Shown one piece after another: positions 8,454-16,788 of a DNA stretch of 64,000 bases. Origin of the DNA: Rudanella sp031411995 (lineage in GTDB: Bacteria > Bacteroidota > Bacteroidia > Cytophagales > Spirosomataceae); assembly GCA_031411995.1 (NCBI GenBank), contig JANOCD010000143.1, forward strand, positions 1 through 64,000, given 5' to 3'. Both the position numbers and the translations under genes were made by a program. Every line of letters starts with the position of its first letter. Position 1 is the first letter of the stretch. The notes beneath the pieces were generated by a model, which saw nothing but the letters and a program-made list of their open reading frames with translations, did no database searches and had not been told where the DNA came from.

Positions 8454-11400
8454 TCAGACCAAAATTTCGACCACCACCGTTGTTCCGGTTGCGTGGCCCT
8501 GGCTGTCGGTTCGGTCAATAACCTGCACCTGGGTTTGGGTATGGTACAACTGATTGATAAGGGCAATTCGCTCAGCGGTCATTTTCAGACCAAAGGACTT
8601 GTTTTTGGTTGCCGACTTGCTTTTGTATTCGGCTGCTTTCGCCCGGCCCACGCCATCGTCGCTGATCTCAATATGCAGCAGGTCTTCGGTTGGTTGCTCA
8701 ACCACCACCTGCACCAGACCTCCTTCTTCTTTGTGCATCAGCCCATGCCAGATGGCGTTCTCCACAAAAGGTTGCAACAGCAGGGGCGGAATCTGAATCG
8801 ATTCCGGGTCAATAGCCTCATTCACCTTGATACTGTAATGCAATTTATTCTGGAAGCGCATGGTTTCCATCTCGATATAGAGCTGTAGGGTTTCGAGTTC
8901 GTTGGCCAGAGTAACCTTATCTGATTTTGAGTTTTCGAGTACTAAGCGGATTAGCCGGGAGAATTTGGCCAGGTAGTCGGTTGCTTTGTCGGCGTCGTTC
9001 TGGGCGGTAAAGAACTGGATGGAGTTGAGGCAGTTAAAGATAAAGTGCGGGTTCATCTGGGAGCGCAGGGCAGCCATCTCCGTTTGCGAGATTTTGAGCT
9101 GATAGGCTGCTTCGCGTTCATTCAGTTCGGCTTCGGTTTGTTTGCGTTTAGCTTCTTCGGCTTCTAAGCGCAATTTTAGCGTCCGGCGTTCTACCTGAAT
9201 CCGGTATAACGCTATAATAGAAGCCACTACCAACACCGCTACCAACCCGCGAAACCACATCGTTTGCCAGAACGGGGGAATTACCCGAACCGATACCGTT
9301 TTTACGTCACTCCAGACACCGTCATTGGTGCTGCCCCTGATCTGAAATGGATACGTACCGGGCGGCACATTCGAGAAGACGGCCAGCGGTTTATTACCCA
9401 CCGACACCCAGTCTCTGTTGAACCCCACCAACCGATACGCATACTGGTTGCGCTCCTGCTGAAAGTAGGAAAGAACCGAAAAACCAATGGTAAAGAAATT
9501 CTGATCGTAGTTGAGGGTAATTTCGTTCATATAATTCAGGCTTTTCGGCAATTGGAGGTCGCGGTCAAATACCTTCAGGAAACTCAACACCACCGCAGGC
9601 TTAGCCGTATCAGGTTTGATGTCGCGGTCGCGGAAACGAAACTTCTCGAAGAAAAACTCATCGTCGGCTGTTTTCACAAAGCCTGTCCAGTTGAAACTAA
9701 CTAGCTCGTAGCCAGGGCCGAACCGGGTAATTTGTTCTGTTTCGGGTACATACCGCAACAGGGCTGTCATCGTTTTGAGCCAAAGCACTCCCGTTTTGGT
9801 CAAGTGTACATTCAAAACAATTTCATTCATTACTCGGTGTGCGGTTTTTGTGCGCCGGTCATACCGCCATAGCCCCCCAGCGTGCCGGGCTACCCAGACC
9901 ACACCACGAGCCGGGTCATCCACGATTTTCATGCCTTCCATACCGGGAACACTGGGCAGAATGACCGTTGCCTGACTGGTTGACGGGTTGAACCGAACAA
10001 TGGTGCCTGTAGCCCGATAGCCGAGCCAAATCTGCCCTTCCCCATCTGCCATCGCCGTTCTGATTTGCGCGACGAGCAAGCCACGCGTCCCTGCTCGGTA
10101 GCCCACGAACTGCTTTGTCTGGCAATCGAACTTAAGCAGGTTCCCGGCGTATTTCCCCCTCGCCCCAAACGACGGAAACCAGACGTTGCCCGCCTTATCC
10201 TGGACCGCACAACGTATTTCCTTGTAATCACCCGTCTGGTTTTCGCCTAGCGGCAAGCCCGCAATAAGCGCAGTCACGGGCGTGACAGTCCCTCGTTTTT
10301 CGTCGAAACGAAACAAGCTTCCCGCTGCTGAAGTTGCCATTAGCCAACTGGTCTGATTGAGGCTATCGGGCAAGGCTTGATGAATAGACTGCTCAGTAAG
10401 ACCATTCAGCGGTAGCCGATAAATGACCCGGACCTTTTTTGTAGCTTCGTCATACGCTGAAAAGCAGACGTATTTGTCCCTGTTATAGGTAATGTATAGT
10501 GTATGATTTTTCCGGCCCAGCACATAAGACCCGTTGGTAAAATGCAGCAGCGAATCATCCAGTATCCGAAACGGCTGCTTTTTTTCGTACAGTACAGACA
10601 AGGTAGACGAACTGGACTGATCGGATAGCGAGAGCCAGTGTGTATTGTTTCGTCCGCCGGTTGCTGCTCCGGCGTGAATGCCCGGCGTAAACGGGTTGTC
10701 GGGCTCGTGGAAATAGGTATATAGGGTGTTGGCCAGAGTGTCAAATAGCAATACGTTCTGGTCGGTACGTAGCCAGAACTGATGATCGTTTCGCCGAATC
10801 ATGGCAAACACCCTATTATGGCCCAGGTTGGAAAAATAGAACTGCTTGTACCGGCCGGTCTGGGTGTCCAGCCTCAACAGTCCCATGCGGTCCCAGCCAC
10901 CAATCCAGACGTATTTTCCATCTGGAACCATCACATTAAAGGCATCAAATTGAAAATCAGCTACTGATGACCTGGCAGCCACGATGCCTTTAACGCCCCG
11001 TACCGGATACCAGACCAGCGCGTTTCGCTTCACATCGTAATAGCCAATGGTATTATAGGTTGAGGAATGAACGTCGCCCCATACTCGTCCGGTCGGGTCG
11101 ATGCAGTAGGGATGAAAGGAGCGTGGCTTTGCGGTTTCGGTCTGCCCGGCATAGCCGTTGATAATGCGGCCCGGTATGAACTGACGTACCTGGCGAGTAC
11201 GGCTGTCGAATGAGTACAACGGTTTGATTACCAAGTGTTTCATCGGCTCTTCCGACACAAACCAGTGCCGGCCACCCGGTTCCATAATCCAGTGATAGAT
11301 ACCCTGCTGCTTCACGAAGGGATTGCGCCAGTATCGGAACGTTTCCGTAGCGGAGTTATACTCCGCAAGCCCGCGTTTATTAACAGCCCAGATTTCATTG

Positions 11401-11726
11401 GTATCATTCTCGCCGATCATCCCCAGCAGGTCGGAATGATAACAGCTCCAGCCCGTTCCAAACGACTTGTAGTAGGTACCGTCATAGCGAATGAGGTGGC
11501 CATCGCCGTCGGGCTCCCCTAAAAACCACAGATAGCCCCGGCTATCATGCAGCACCATTTGTTTGCCATTGGCCTGCCTGAAGGCTTCGTTATTGACCGT
11601 AAACTGATCGAAACGCAGGTACGGCCCTTTCGCGGTTTTTACCCGTACGGTCTCTACCTGCTGGGCAACAGCCGTAGCGGTTAACCAGTAAGAGAGAAAC
11701 AAAGAAAGAGCAAAACGAGAGAACAT
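8454..11726 (-). CDS. Hybrid-sensor histidine kinase with beta-propeller and Y_Y_Y domains
   Basis: Large membrane sensor kinase, 1090 aa. Signal peptide (1-21, ending VAQ), two-component beta-propeller/Reg_prop-like repeats over about 40-740 (repeats such as GQIWLGYRATGTIVRF, GVVWVARHAGGLWRYD), a Y_Y_Y domain (about 755-825, with YQFAYRLVGFNRDW-like spacing), a membrane span (about 830-850), coiled coil, then a PF06580 kinase with His894 in QMNPHFIFNCLNS. Unlike classic hybrid regulators it has no receiver or AraC domain, so it needs a separate regulator, presumably the LytTR protein at 5684-6430. Such propeller sensors often detect polysaccharide breakdown products in Bacteroidota, but the ligand is unknown here. 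Its kinase half and its leader are duplicates of those of the TPR kinase. Confidence 0.9.
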   Translation of the reverse strand: MFSRFALSLFLSYWLTATAVAQQVETVRVKTAKGPYLRFDQFTVNNEAFRQANGKQMVLHDSRGYLWFLGEPDGDGHLIRYDGTYYKSFGTGWSCYHSDLLGMIGENDTNEIWAVNKRGLAEYNSATETFRYWRNPFVKQQGIYHWIMEPGGRHWFVSEEPMKHLVIKPLYSFDSRTRQVRQFIPGRIINGYAGQTETAKPRSFHPYCIDPTGRVWGDVHSSTYNTIGYYDVKRNALVWYPVRGVKGIVAARSSVADFQFDAFNVMVPDGKYVWIGGWDRMGLLRLDTQTGRYKQFYFSNLGHNRVFAMIRRNDHQFWLRTDQNVLLFDTLANTLYTYFHEPDNPFTPGIHAGAATGGRNNTHWLSLSDQSSSSTLSVLYEKKQPFRILDDSLLHFTNGSYVLGRKNHTLYITYNRDKYVCFSAYDEATKKVRVIYRLPLNGLTEQSIHQALPDSLNQTSWLMATSAAGSLFRFDEKRGTVTPVTALIAGLPLGENQTGDYKEIRCAVQDKAGNVWFPSFGARGKYAGNLLKFDCQTKQFVGYRAGTRGLLVAQIRTAMADGEGQIWLGYRATGTIVRFNPSTSQATVILPSVPGMEGMKIVDDPARGVVWVARHAGGLWRYDRRTKTAHRVMNEIVLNVHLTKTGVLWLKTMTALLRYVPETEQITRFGPGYELVSFNWTGFVKTADDEFFFEKFRFRDRDIKPDTAKPAVVLSFLKVFDRDLQLPKSLNYMNEITLNYDQNFFTIGFSVLSYFQQERNQYAYRLVGFNRDWVSVGNKPLAVFSNVPPGTYPFQIRGSTNDGVWSDVKTVSVRVIPPFWQTMWFRGLVAVLVVASIIALYRIQVERRTLKLRLEAEEAKRKQTEAELNEREAAYQLKISQTEMAALRSQMNPHFIFNCLNSIQFFTAQNDADKATDYLAKFSRLIRLVLENSKSDKVTLANELETLQLYIEMETMRFQNKLHYSIKVNEAIDPESIQIPPLLLQPFVENAIWHGLMHKEEGGLVQVVVEQPTEDLLHIEISDDGVGRAKAAEYKSKSATKNKSFGLKMTAERIALINQLYHTQTQVQVIDRTDSQGHATGTTVVVEILV

Positions 11727-12182
11727 CCGACGGAGTGTAGGGCATCGAACCTACACGCTAAATCCGGCTTTCGCAAATGAGCCTCCGTCAGTTGCCCTAA
11801 TTAGTGGGTCAACAACCTGTTTTGACAGGCTAACGGCTTTATGCCCTTATAAGCCAATTCTTACCCAAAAAAACCTACCGTTTGGTTGGTCGCCTGTTAA
11901 AACGGGTCGTTCACGGCTTATTTCCGGTCACTCACCCACCGCCATTGGCAACCAATGGGGCTTGCTTACACCTTTGTGCCAGTCAGTTGCTAGCTCCGGC
12001 TATACCACAATCCATAATACCCCATGAACTCCTGTCACTCGCCCAAAAAAACCGCCCGCTCACCCTGAAAAACTGCCTATTCGCCCCAAAAAGGCCTTTT
12101 TCGAGTGTGCGCTTTCTCCGCTAACCGCGACTAAACAGCAGTACAAAACGCCTATTGCATTCACGTTTAATCAATTTTTGCC
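11727..12182. other. Divergent intergenic region
   Basis: 456 bases between the propeller kinase and a small lipoprotein gene. Besides the kinase leader repeat it holds a perfect dyad CCATTGG-CAA-CCAATGG (11942-11958) and a 14-bp palindrome, five A, GGCC, five T (12088-12101). Short open frames here have no recognisable features and I do not call a gene. Confidence 0.5.
11736..11832 (-). repeat. Leader repeat copy 2, upstream of propeller kinase
   Basis: Second copy of the 97-bp leader described at 8353-8449, ending 9 bases from the start codon at 11726. Conserved blocks include CGGCTTTCGCAAATGAGCC and AATTAGTGGGTCAAC on the plus strand. The conservation outside coding DNA suggests either a recent duplication or a kept regulatory site. 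Confidence 0.8.
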
Positions 12183-12416
12183 ATGAAAAATCGCTTTCTG
12201 ATTATCTCCATCCTGTTTATGCTACTCGTTCTGGCGTTTGTCCCTTCATGCCGCAAAAAAGCAGACCCTATTCCGGCGGTTGTAACACCCCCGGTAGTTG
12301 TTACCAAAAGCGCGGCTAAAGAGGTGCTGACGTTTGCGTTCTCGGCCCTCAGCCCAGTGGTTGCGAGCAAGGTCGATGCCACCGCCAAAACGATCTCGGC
12401 CACCGTAGCCGAATAA
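12183..12416 (+). CDS. Small lipoprotein of unknown function
   Basis: 77-aa predicted lipoprotein. A hydrophobic signal (4-21) leads to the SpII site VPSC (Cys near 23), followed by RKK and a short proline/valine-rich stretch, then an Ala/Ser/Val-rich tail. No family is recognised. It lies 151 bases upstream of the 1157-aa protein in the same orientation. The spacer has an AT-rich stretch that could carry a separate promoter for the larger gene, plus a small CTTAGG/CCTAAG dyad near 12477-12495. Confidence 0.6.
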   Translation: MKNRFLIISILFMLLVLAFVPSCRKKADPIPAVVTPPVVVTKSAAKEVLTFAFSALSPVVASKVDATAKTISATVAE

Positions 12417-12567
12417 ACCCTTCGTACACCTTTGTTGCCATCAACCAACCCGGCTTTCCGGCTTTACTATCCATACCTTAGGAAAATCCCTAAGACATCC
12501 CTGATAGTTTGTAGTTGATAATCAAGAAATTAAACATAATTAATTCATCTTTTAAACATTTTACTAT

Positions 12568-15500
12568 ATGCCTACCCTAATTGGAAATATTGACAAACAG
12601 CCTACTACTGTCCGTCCGGGAGAAACTGTTCGCATCGAAGTTTTCGATACGGAAGGTAGCTCTTTCAAGGGTACCAAAACGCAAGTGCTTATCAACGGTG
12701 TGCCCGGAGCAGTGCAATTTCTACAGTTTCCCACTAAGGGCGAACGGCGATTATTTGTCGTCGTTCGGACTGTCAGTGGTGAGACTGACCATCAGGTCGC
12801 CCTGCTTGACGTGGAAGGCGAAGCATTAGAATTCCCTTCCAGCCAAAATCAACCCACCATCGCCATGATGGGGGTTACTCAACTGCCTACTCAGCCCTAT
12901 TCGGCGGTTATTACAGTGGGTTCATTTATTGATTCGCGGTCATCCCACTTATTAAGAGCCAGTGTAGGCGAGTTCATTCGGCAAGAGTCTCCGCTTATCC
13001 AACAAGCCCTGGATGGGCGAATAGCGAGGGAAGGGATACTTGGTCGCATTATGACAGAGAATCCACAGTCGCTGATGCGGATTGAACACCAGCGATTTGC
13101 TCATAACCCCTCATCAGATGGTGTCGAAAGGTTGACTAATCCGAGGATTAGGCCACAGGTCGCAACGAGCAGGCCTACGGCTATGGTTTATGATTTAACG
13201 GCCATTGATATTCACCGACTAATCAGTCGTGAGATCGAATCTAATAAGCCAGTGTACGAGTGGGATTTTGGTGATGGCAGCACCGCTGTCACAAACTCTC
13301 CTCTTGTTAGTCATGATTTTTTTGCTGCTATTGATCACGAGGCAGGGTTGGGTCAGTTCACAGTCACCTGTCACATCAAACACGCAGATATCACCGTCAG
13401 GCGAACACTAACCATCCACTCCGCTTATGCAATCTGTAAGCGCGTTGGTACGGTTGTTCCACACGTAACCTCGGATCAATTCGCACAAAAGAAGCACAAT
13501 AGACTTTCCGGGATATTGACGGTCTATAATGTAGAGACGAAGCCTATCATTCTGGATAATTTGTCTATTACTCCCCTCTCTGACAACGGCGATGATCTTG
13601 CTCTACCGGGCAAACCAACTCGTCTGGGAACTCCTATCACACTTCCTCCTCAATCGGCAACGATGGTCCGTGTTAATGTACCATTTGTAAATGGGCAACC
13701 AAACAGAGGAGAATTACGATTCGATGTCAAAGGCTTTTCTGTATTGTACACAGGTACAATGGAAAATTATCCGGTTCGTTGTTCGGCTTTCTTCGAGGTT
13801 CCAGCCACAGAATGGAAACAGAAACCGAAAGCTAATTCCGCCGATTCAGTTCAGGAGCAACAATCATGGCCCTGGCTGGCCGTTGAGCAAGCCGTTAACC
13901 GCGTCAATGATGTTGGCAGGGAACACATTGCTCTTGACACTACAACTGGTACACTGACGGTGAATATAGGCACGCGCTCATCAGGCAATTCGTTGACATT
14001 AGACCGGGATGAAGCAATAAATGTATTGTCGTCCGTATATACACCCCTTGACAATATTGTTCTGCAAGCCCACCAAAGAAATGTGCCTCCGGATAGGTTT
14101 ACTCAATTAGAGAGGCCCGCTATTCCACATCGCCTAAACGGCCCTCCGGTGGTTGTACCAGTGGCAGAAGGAAGCGAATGTGACCCTGACAATCTTACAC
14201 AGGAGGAGCAGGACACAGCGTATGCGGATCAGTTGGTTTGCCAATTGACTCAGGAAGAGCAGGAGGTAACAACACCAGCCCGCTGGATAAATGCCCGCAA
14301 AGGAGATATTATTCTTTCGCCGGGGGGTGATGGTTTCATCGGTGGTCTCATGATGAACGTAAGCCCCCCACAGTGGTATAGTCACTGCGGAATAATGACC
14401 CGAAACTATGACGAGATCACCCACAGTACCGGCAGTAAAGACCGCTTGTTAGACCATAAAATTGGTTTTCAGGGGGGGGATGGATTCGACCCAAAAATTC
14501 TGAAATATACGTGGCCGGGAGCCATAACTCAGACGGTACAAAACTCCCAGGAGGGCGAGTCATTTCCTGACCCTGAGTTTGATAAGAGTTATACCATTAA
14601 TGCCTTTGGAAAACACGCAGTAGGTTTTACACATAACGACCGGTTTGTGCTGATTCCGCCCTTAGTGATAAAGCCTGATCCGAATCAGGAAACCACGACG
14701 ACTCGCTCAATCCTTCACGCTATAGCCGCTGATGCCCGCAGAAATGCCGGTCGGCCTGGCGTTCAGTCGAAATTTCACTATCGGTGGTACTGCTATACAG
14801 ACCCAATGGTCGGGTTGGGTGCTCCAGAAGGCCCGGAGGCAGGCTGGGCCGCTGGTACTCATGCATCGGTATGCTCTTCTTTCATATGGCTGCTTGCTAA
14901 AGCCCGTCATGCTCACTTAGAAACGAGCCAGGCTCTGGTAACGCCCACGGATCTGGAGCCTGGCGATGTTGTATCTGCCGGCAACCCTGTAATTACACCG
15001 GGCGGGGCTTTTGTTCGGCCCCTAACGCCCGATGGACTCTATACGTACTCGGCTGAGGAGCGCTTAAATGCAGCAAATTGGTTGTATAACTTCATTTACA
15101 ACGAGGTATTTGACAAAGCAGGCTGGCTTGGAAATTTTATAACAGATGCTGCCGACGATGTTGCCAATCAGATACTTAATGCTTTTGCCAATGATGATGC
15201 CGATGGGCGAGATAGCACCGCCTGGCAAAATGTAACAGAAGCCGATGCCGTTTCGCCAGACAATATGCTCTGGTGGGACAGTCCGGCGCAGGGTGGTCTT
15301 TATGGATACGCAGAACCCGCCCTCTATCGGGAACCGCGTAAGGAAACGTACACAATCAGCAAGTGGAAAAGAGTACTGAACCGTGGCAACGTTCACGGCA
15401 GAGTACTGGGCGAAACAGGGCCAATAGCTGAAGCTATGGTTCAGGTTTATGATGGTAAAACAACGTTTTCTGATGCCGATGGCAACTTTGCACTCAATGA

Positions 15501-16041
15501 CATACCGCTGGGAGACTATCTGCTCAAAGGGTCAGCAGTATTTGATGGAATTTTATATTCCGGTCAACTGCCGGTCAGTCTCAACGTGGCTAATCAGGTA
15601 ATTGATATCAAGCTCCTGCCACCGCCAGACCGCTACCGAAAAGCCCAGGTTTATGTCGATTTCTGGGGACGCGATTCTGAGTCAATAGGATCGGATGAGA
15701 TACACGATCCGGCTCCTGCGTATTTTGAACTTGAATTGGGGCCTGACAGACTCGTTAATTCACATGGCTTTAACTACCACTGGGGGGGTGAGCTTCGGGT
15801 GGAATATACGATAACCTTTCGCTTGTTATTGAATAACACGATTGAGGTTCAGCTACAGGCAAAGCTATTTGATGGTACCAGCGAAAATAATCAAGATTTA
15901 GATGGTCAGGACGGACTTACGTTTCAGGTTGGCGATGGGCAAACAATAGGTACTATACTTTCGGTCACCAATACGGCTGAAAGGGCCAATGATGAGGGAA
16001 AACTGGCTATTTCGGTTAAGAATATTCGTAACAGCAACTAA
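12568..16041 (+). CDS. Large PKD plus permuted papain-like (YiiX/NlpC-P60-type) multidomain protein
   Basis: 1157 aa, no recognised whole-length family. Domains seen in order: N-terminal beta-rich region (1-100; PTTVRPGETVRIEVFD); a PKD-like domain with YEWDFGDGST (about 230); a beta-sandwich region (300-420); a cysteine-peptidase-like segment with ARKGDIILSPG (about 577), SHCGIM carrying His (about 605) and HASVCSSFIWLL carrying a possible nucleophile Cys (about 768), the His-before-Cys order being that of permuted papain-like YiiX/NlpC-P60 enzymes; then a carboxypeptidase-regulatory-like domain (about 940-1005; GRVLGETGPIAEAMVQVYDG) and a C-terminal beta domain. No signal peptide or sorting tail is visible from the ATG at 12568. 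Activity on peptidoglycan or on lipid/amide bonds is inference from the fold only. Confidence 0.75.
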   Translation: MPTLIGNIDKQPTTVRPGETVRIEVFDTEGSSFKGTKTQVLINGVPGAVQFLQFPTKGERRLFVVVRTVSGETDHQVALLDVEGEALEFPSSQNQPTIAMMGVTQLPTQPYSAVITVGSFIDSRSSHLLRASVGEFIRQESPLIQQALDGRIAREGILGRIMTENPQSLMRIEHQRFAHNPSSDGVERLTNPRIRPQVATSRPTAMVYDLTAIDIHRLISREIESNKPVYEWDFGDGSTAVTNSPLVSHDFFAAIDHEAGLGQFTVTCHIKHADITVRRTLTIHSAYAICKRVGTVVPHVTSDQFAQKKHNRLSGILTVYNVETKPIILDNLSITPLSDNGDDLALPGKPTRLGTPITLPPQSATMVRVNVPFVNGQPNRGELRFDVKGFSVLYTGTMENYPVRCSAFFEVPATEWKQKPKANSADSVQEQQSWPWLAVEQAVNRVNDVGREHIALDTTTGTLTVNIGTRSSGNSLTLDRDEAINVLSSVYTPLDNIVLQAHQRNVPPDRFTQLERPAIPHRLNGPPVVVPVAEGSECDPDNLTQEEQDTAYADQLVCQLTQEEQEVTTPARWINARKGDIILSPGGDGFIGGLMMNVSPPQWYSHCGIMTRNYDEITHSTGSKDRLLDHKIGFQGGDGFDPKILKYTWPGAITQTVQNSQEGESFPDPEFDKSYTINAFGKHAVGFTHNDRFVLIPPLVIKPDPNQETTTTRSILHAIAADARRNAGRPGVQSKFHYRWYCYTDPMVGLGAPEGPEAGWAAGTHASVCSSFIWLLAKARHAHLETSQALVTPTDLEPGDVVSAGNPVITPGGAFVRPLTPDGLYTYSAEERLNAANWLYNFIYNEVFDKAGWLGNFITDAADDVANQILNAFANDDADGRDSTAWQNVTEADAVSPDNMLWWDSPAQGGLYGYAEPALYREPRKETYTISKWKRVLNRGNVHGRVLGETGPIAEAMVQVYDGKTTFSDADGNFALNDIPLGDYLLKGSAVFDGILYSGQLPVSLNVANQVIDIKLLPPPDRYRKAQVYVDFWGRDSESIGSDEIHDPAPAYFELELGPDRLVNSHGFNYHWGGELRVEYTITFRLLLNNTIEVQLQAKLFDGTSENNQDLDGQDGLTFQVGDGQTIGTILSVTNTAERANDEGKLAISVKNIRNSN

Positions 16042-16140
16042 ATCCGGCCCTAAAAGAGCGTTTTCAATCGCTGATTAAGGAGAGCGTAGCTGTCCTAAAC
16101 AAACAGGATGCTTTTGTGGTGAACATCGGCTGAGTGGTTC

Positions 16141-16178
16141 GTGCTGAACCGAAACCTGCAACGGCTACGGTTCAGCAC
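16141..16178. terminator. Hairpin between convergent genes
   Basis: Perfect 11-bp stem (GTGCTGAACCG at 16141-16151 with its complement at 16168-16178) and a 16-base loop, without a T-run on either side. It lies downstream of the 1157-aa gene and abuts the final stop of the broken nuclease-like gene, so a shared bidirectional terminator role is possible. Confidence 0.5.
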
Positions 16179-16788
16179 TCTTGACAATAAACGCCAAGGC
16201 TCCCAGCAAACGAGGTAACTCGTTGTCGGAGAGGTAGTATCGTTCGGTGTCGAGAGTCAGGAGGTTGTTTTCCAATTTCAAAAATAGCCACCGAAACGTC
16301 GGACCGTCGTAGGCATTCGTCACACAGCCAAAAACCGTCAGGTCAGGTTTGTTTTCGGCCTCGTTGAACTGCTAGGCAGCCACCATTTCGGCACCGGCCT
16401 GTCCGAGTCCTTCTTCGACTGACCGGTTTTTGGCTTCGACTAAGCAAAACACCGCCGACGAAATATCGAACGAATCGGTGTCGGTACTAAGTAGGTAATC
16501 GCAGTAGCCATTGAGTCCCAGTTTGGGGTTCACGTCGAAGGCATAGCCGGAGTAGATATTGAAGGTCTTGTGGTTGCGCCTGATTTCTTTCAGGATAGGC
16601 ATAATCAGGAGTTCTGATTTAGCCTTTTCGCTGGCATGAAGGGGCATTTCGGCGGCCTCCTGCAAATCGAAGCGGAGTTTTTCGGTGGGAAGTTCGGGGG
16701 TTGTATGCGCCAAAAAATTGGCGATGGTGTGCTTAATGTTAAACGCCTTTTCAAGCTGTCGCAAACTCGTAAAATCGCTGTATGCCAT
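16165..16788 (-). pseudogene. Nuclease-like (PD-(D/E)XK-type) gene with internal amber stop
   Basis: The frame starting at ATG 16788 (MAYSDFTSLRQLEKAF) runs 138 codons to a TAG at 16372-16374, then continues open for another 68 codons to a TAG at 16165-16167 next to a hairpin. The downstream part reads QFNEAENKPDL and onwards and looks like a natural continuation of the protein; a single change from CAG or AAG to TAG explains the break. The core GLNGYCDYLLS ... FCLVEAKN resembles the D-x(n)-ExK signature of PD-(D/E)XK nuclease-like proteins (inference). Its start codon overlaps that of the divergent haloperoxidase: CATG at 16786-16789 contains both ATGs. A sequencing error would also explain the stop. 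Confidence 0.7.

Noticed and set aside
11882..12124. 80-codon open frame in the kinase/lipoprotein intergenic region
   Set aside because: No start context, no recognisable motif and an odd composition; it overlaps palindromic regulatory-type DNA.
16685..16786. Longer N-terminus for the haloperoxidase from an upstream in-frame start
   Set aside because: It would put 34 hydrophilic residues before the lipoprotein signal, overlapping the divergent gene.
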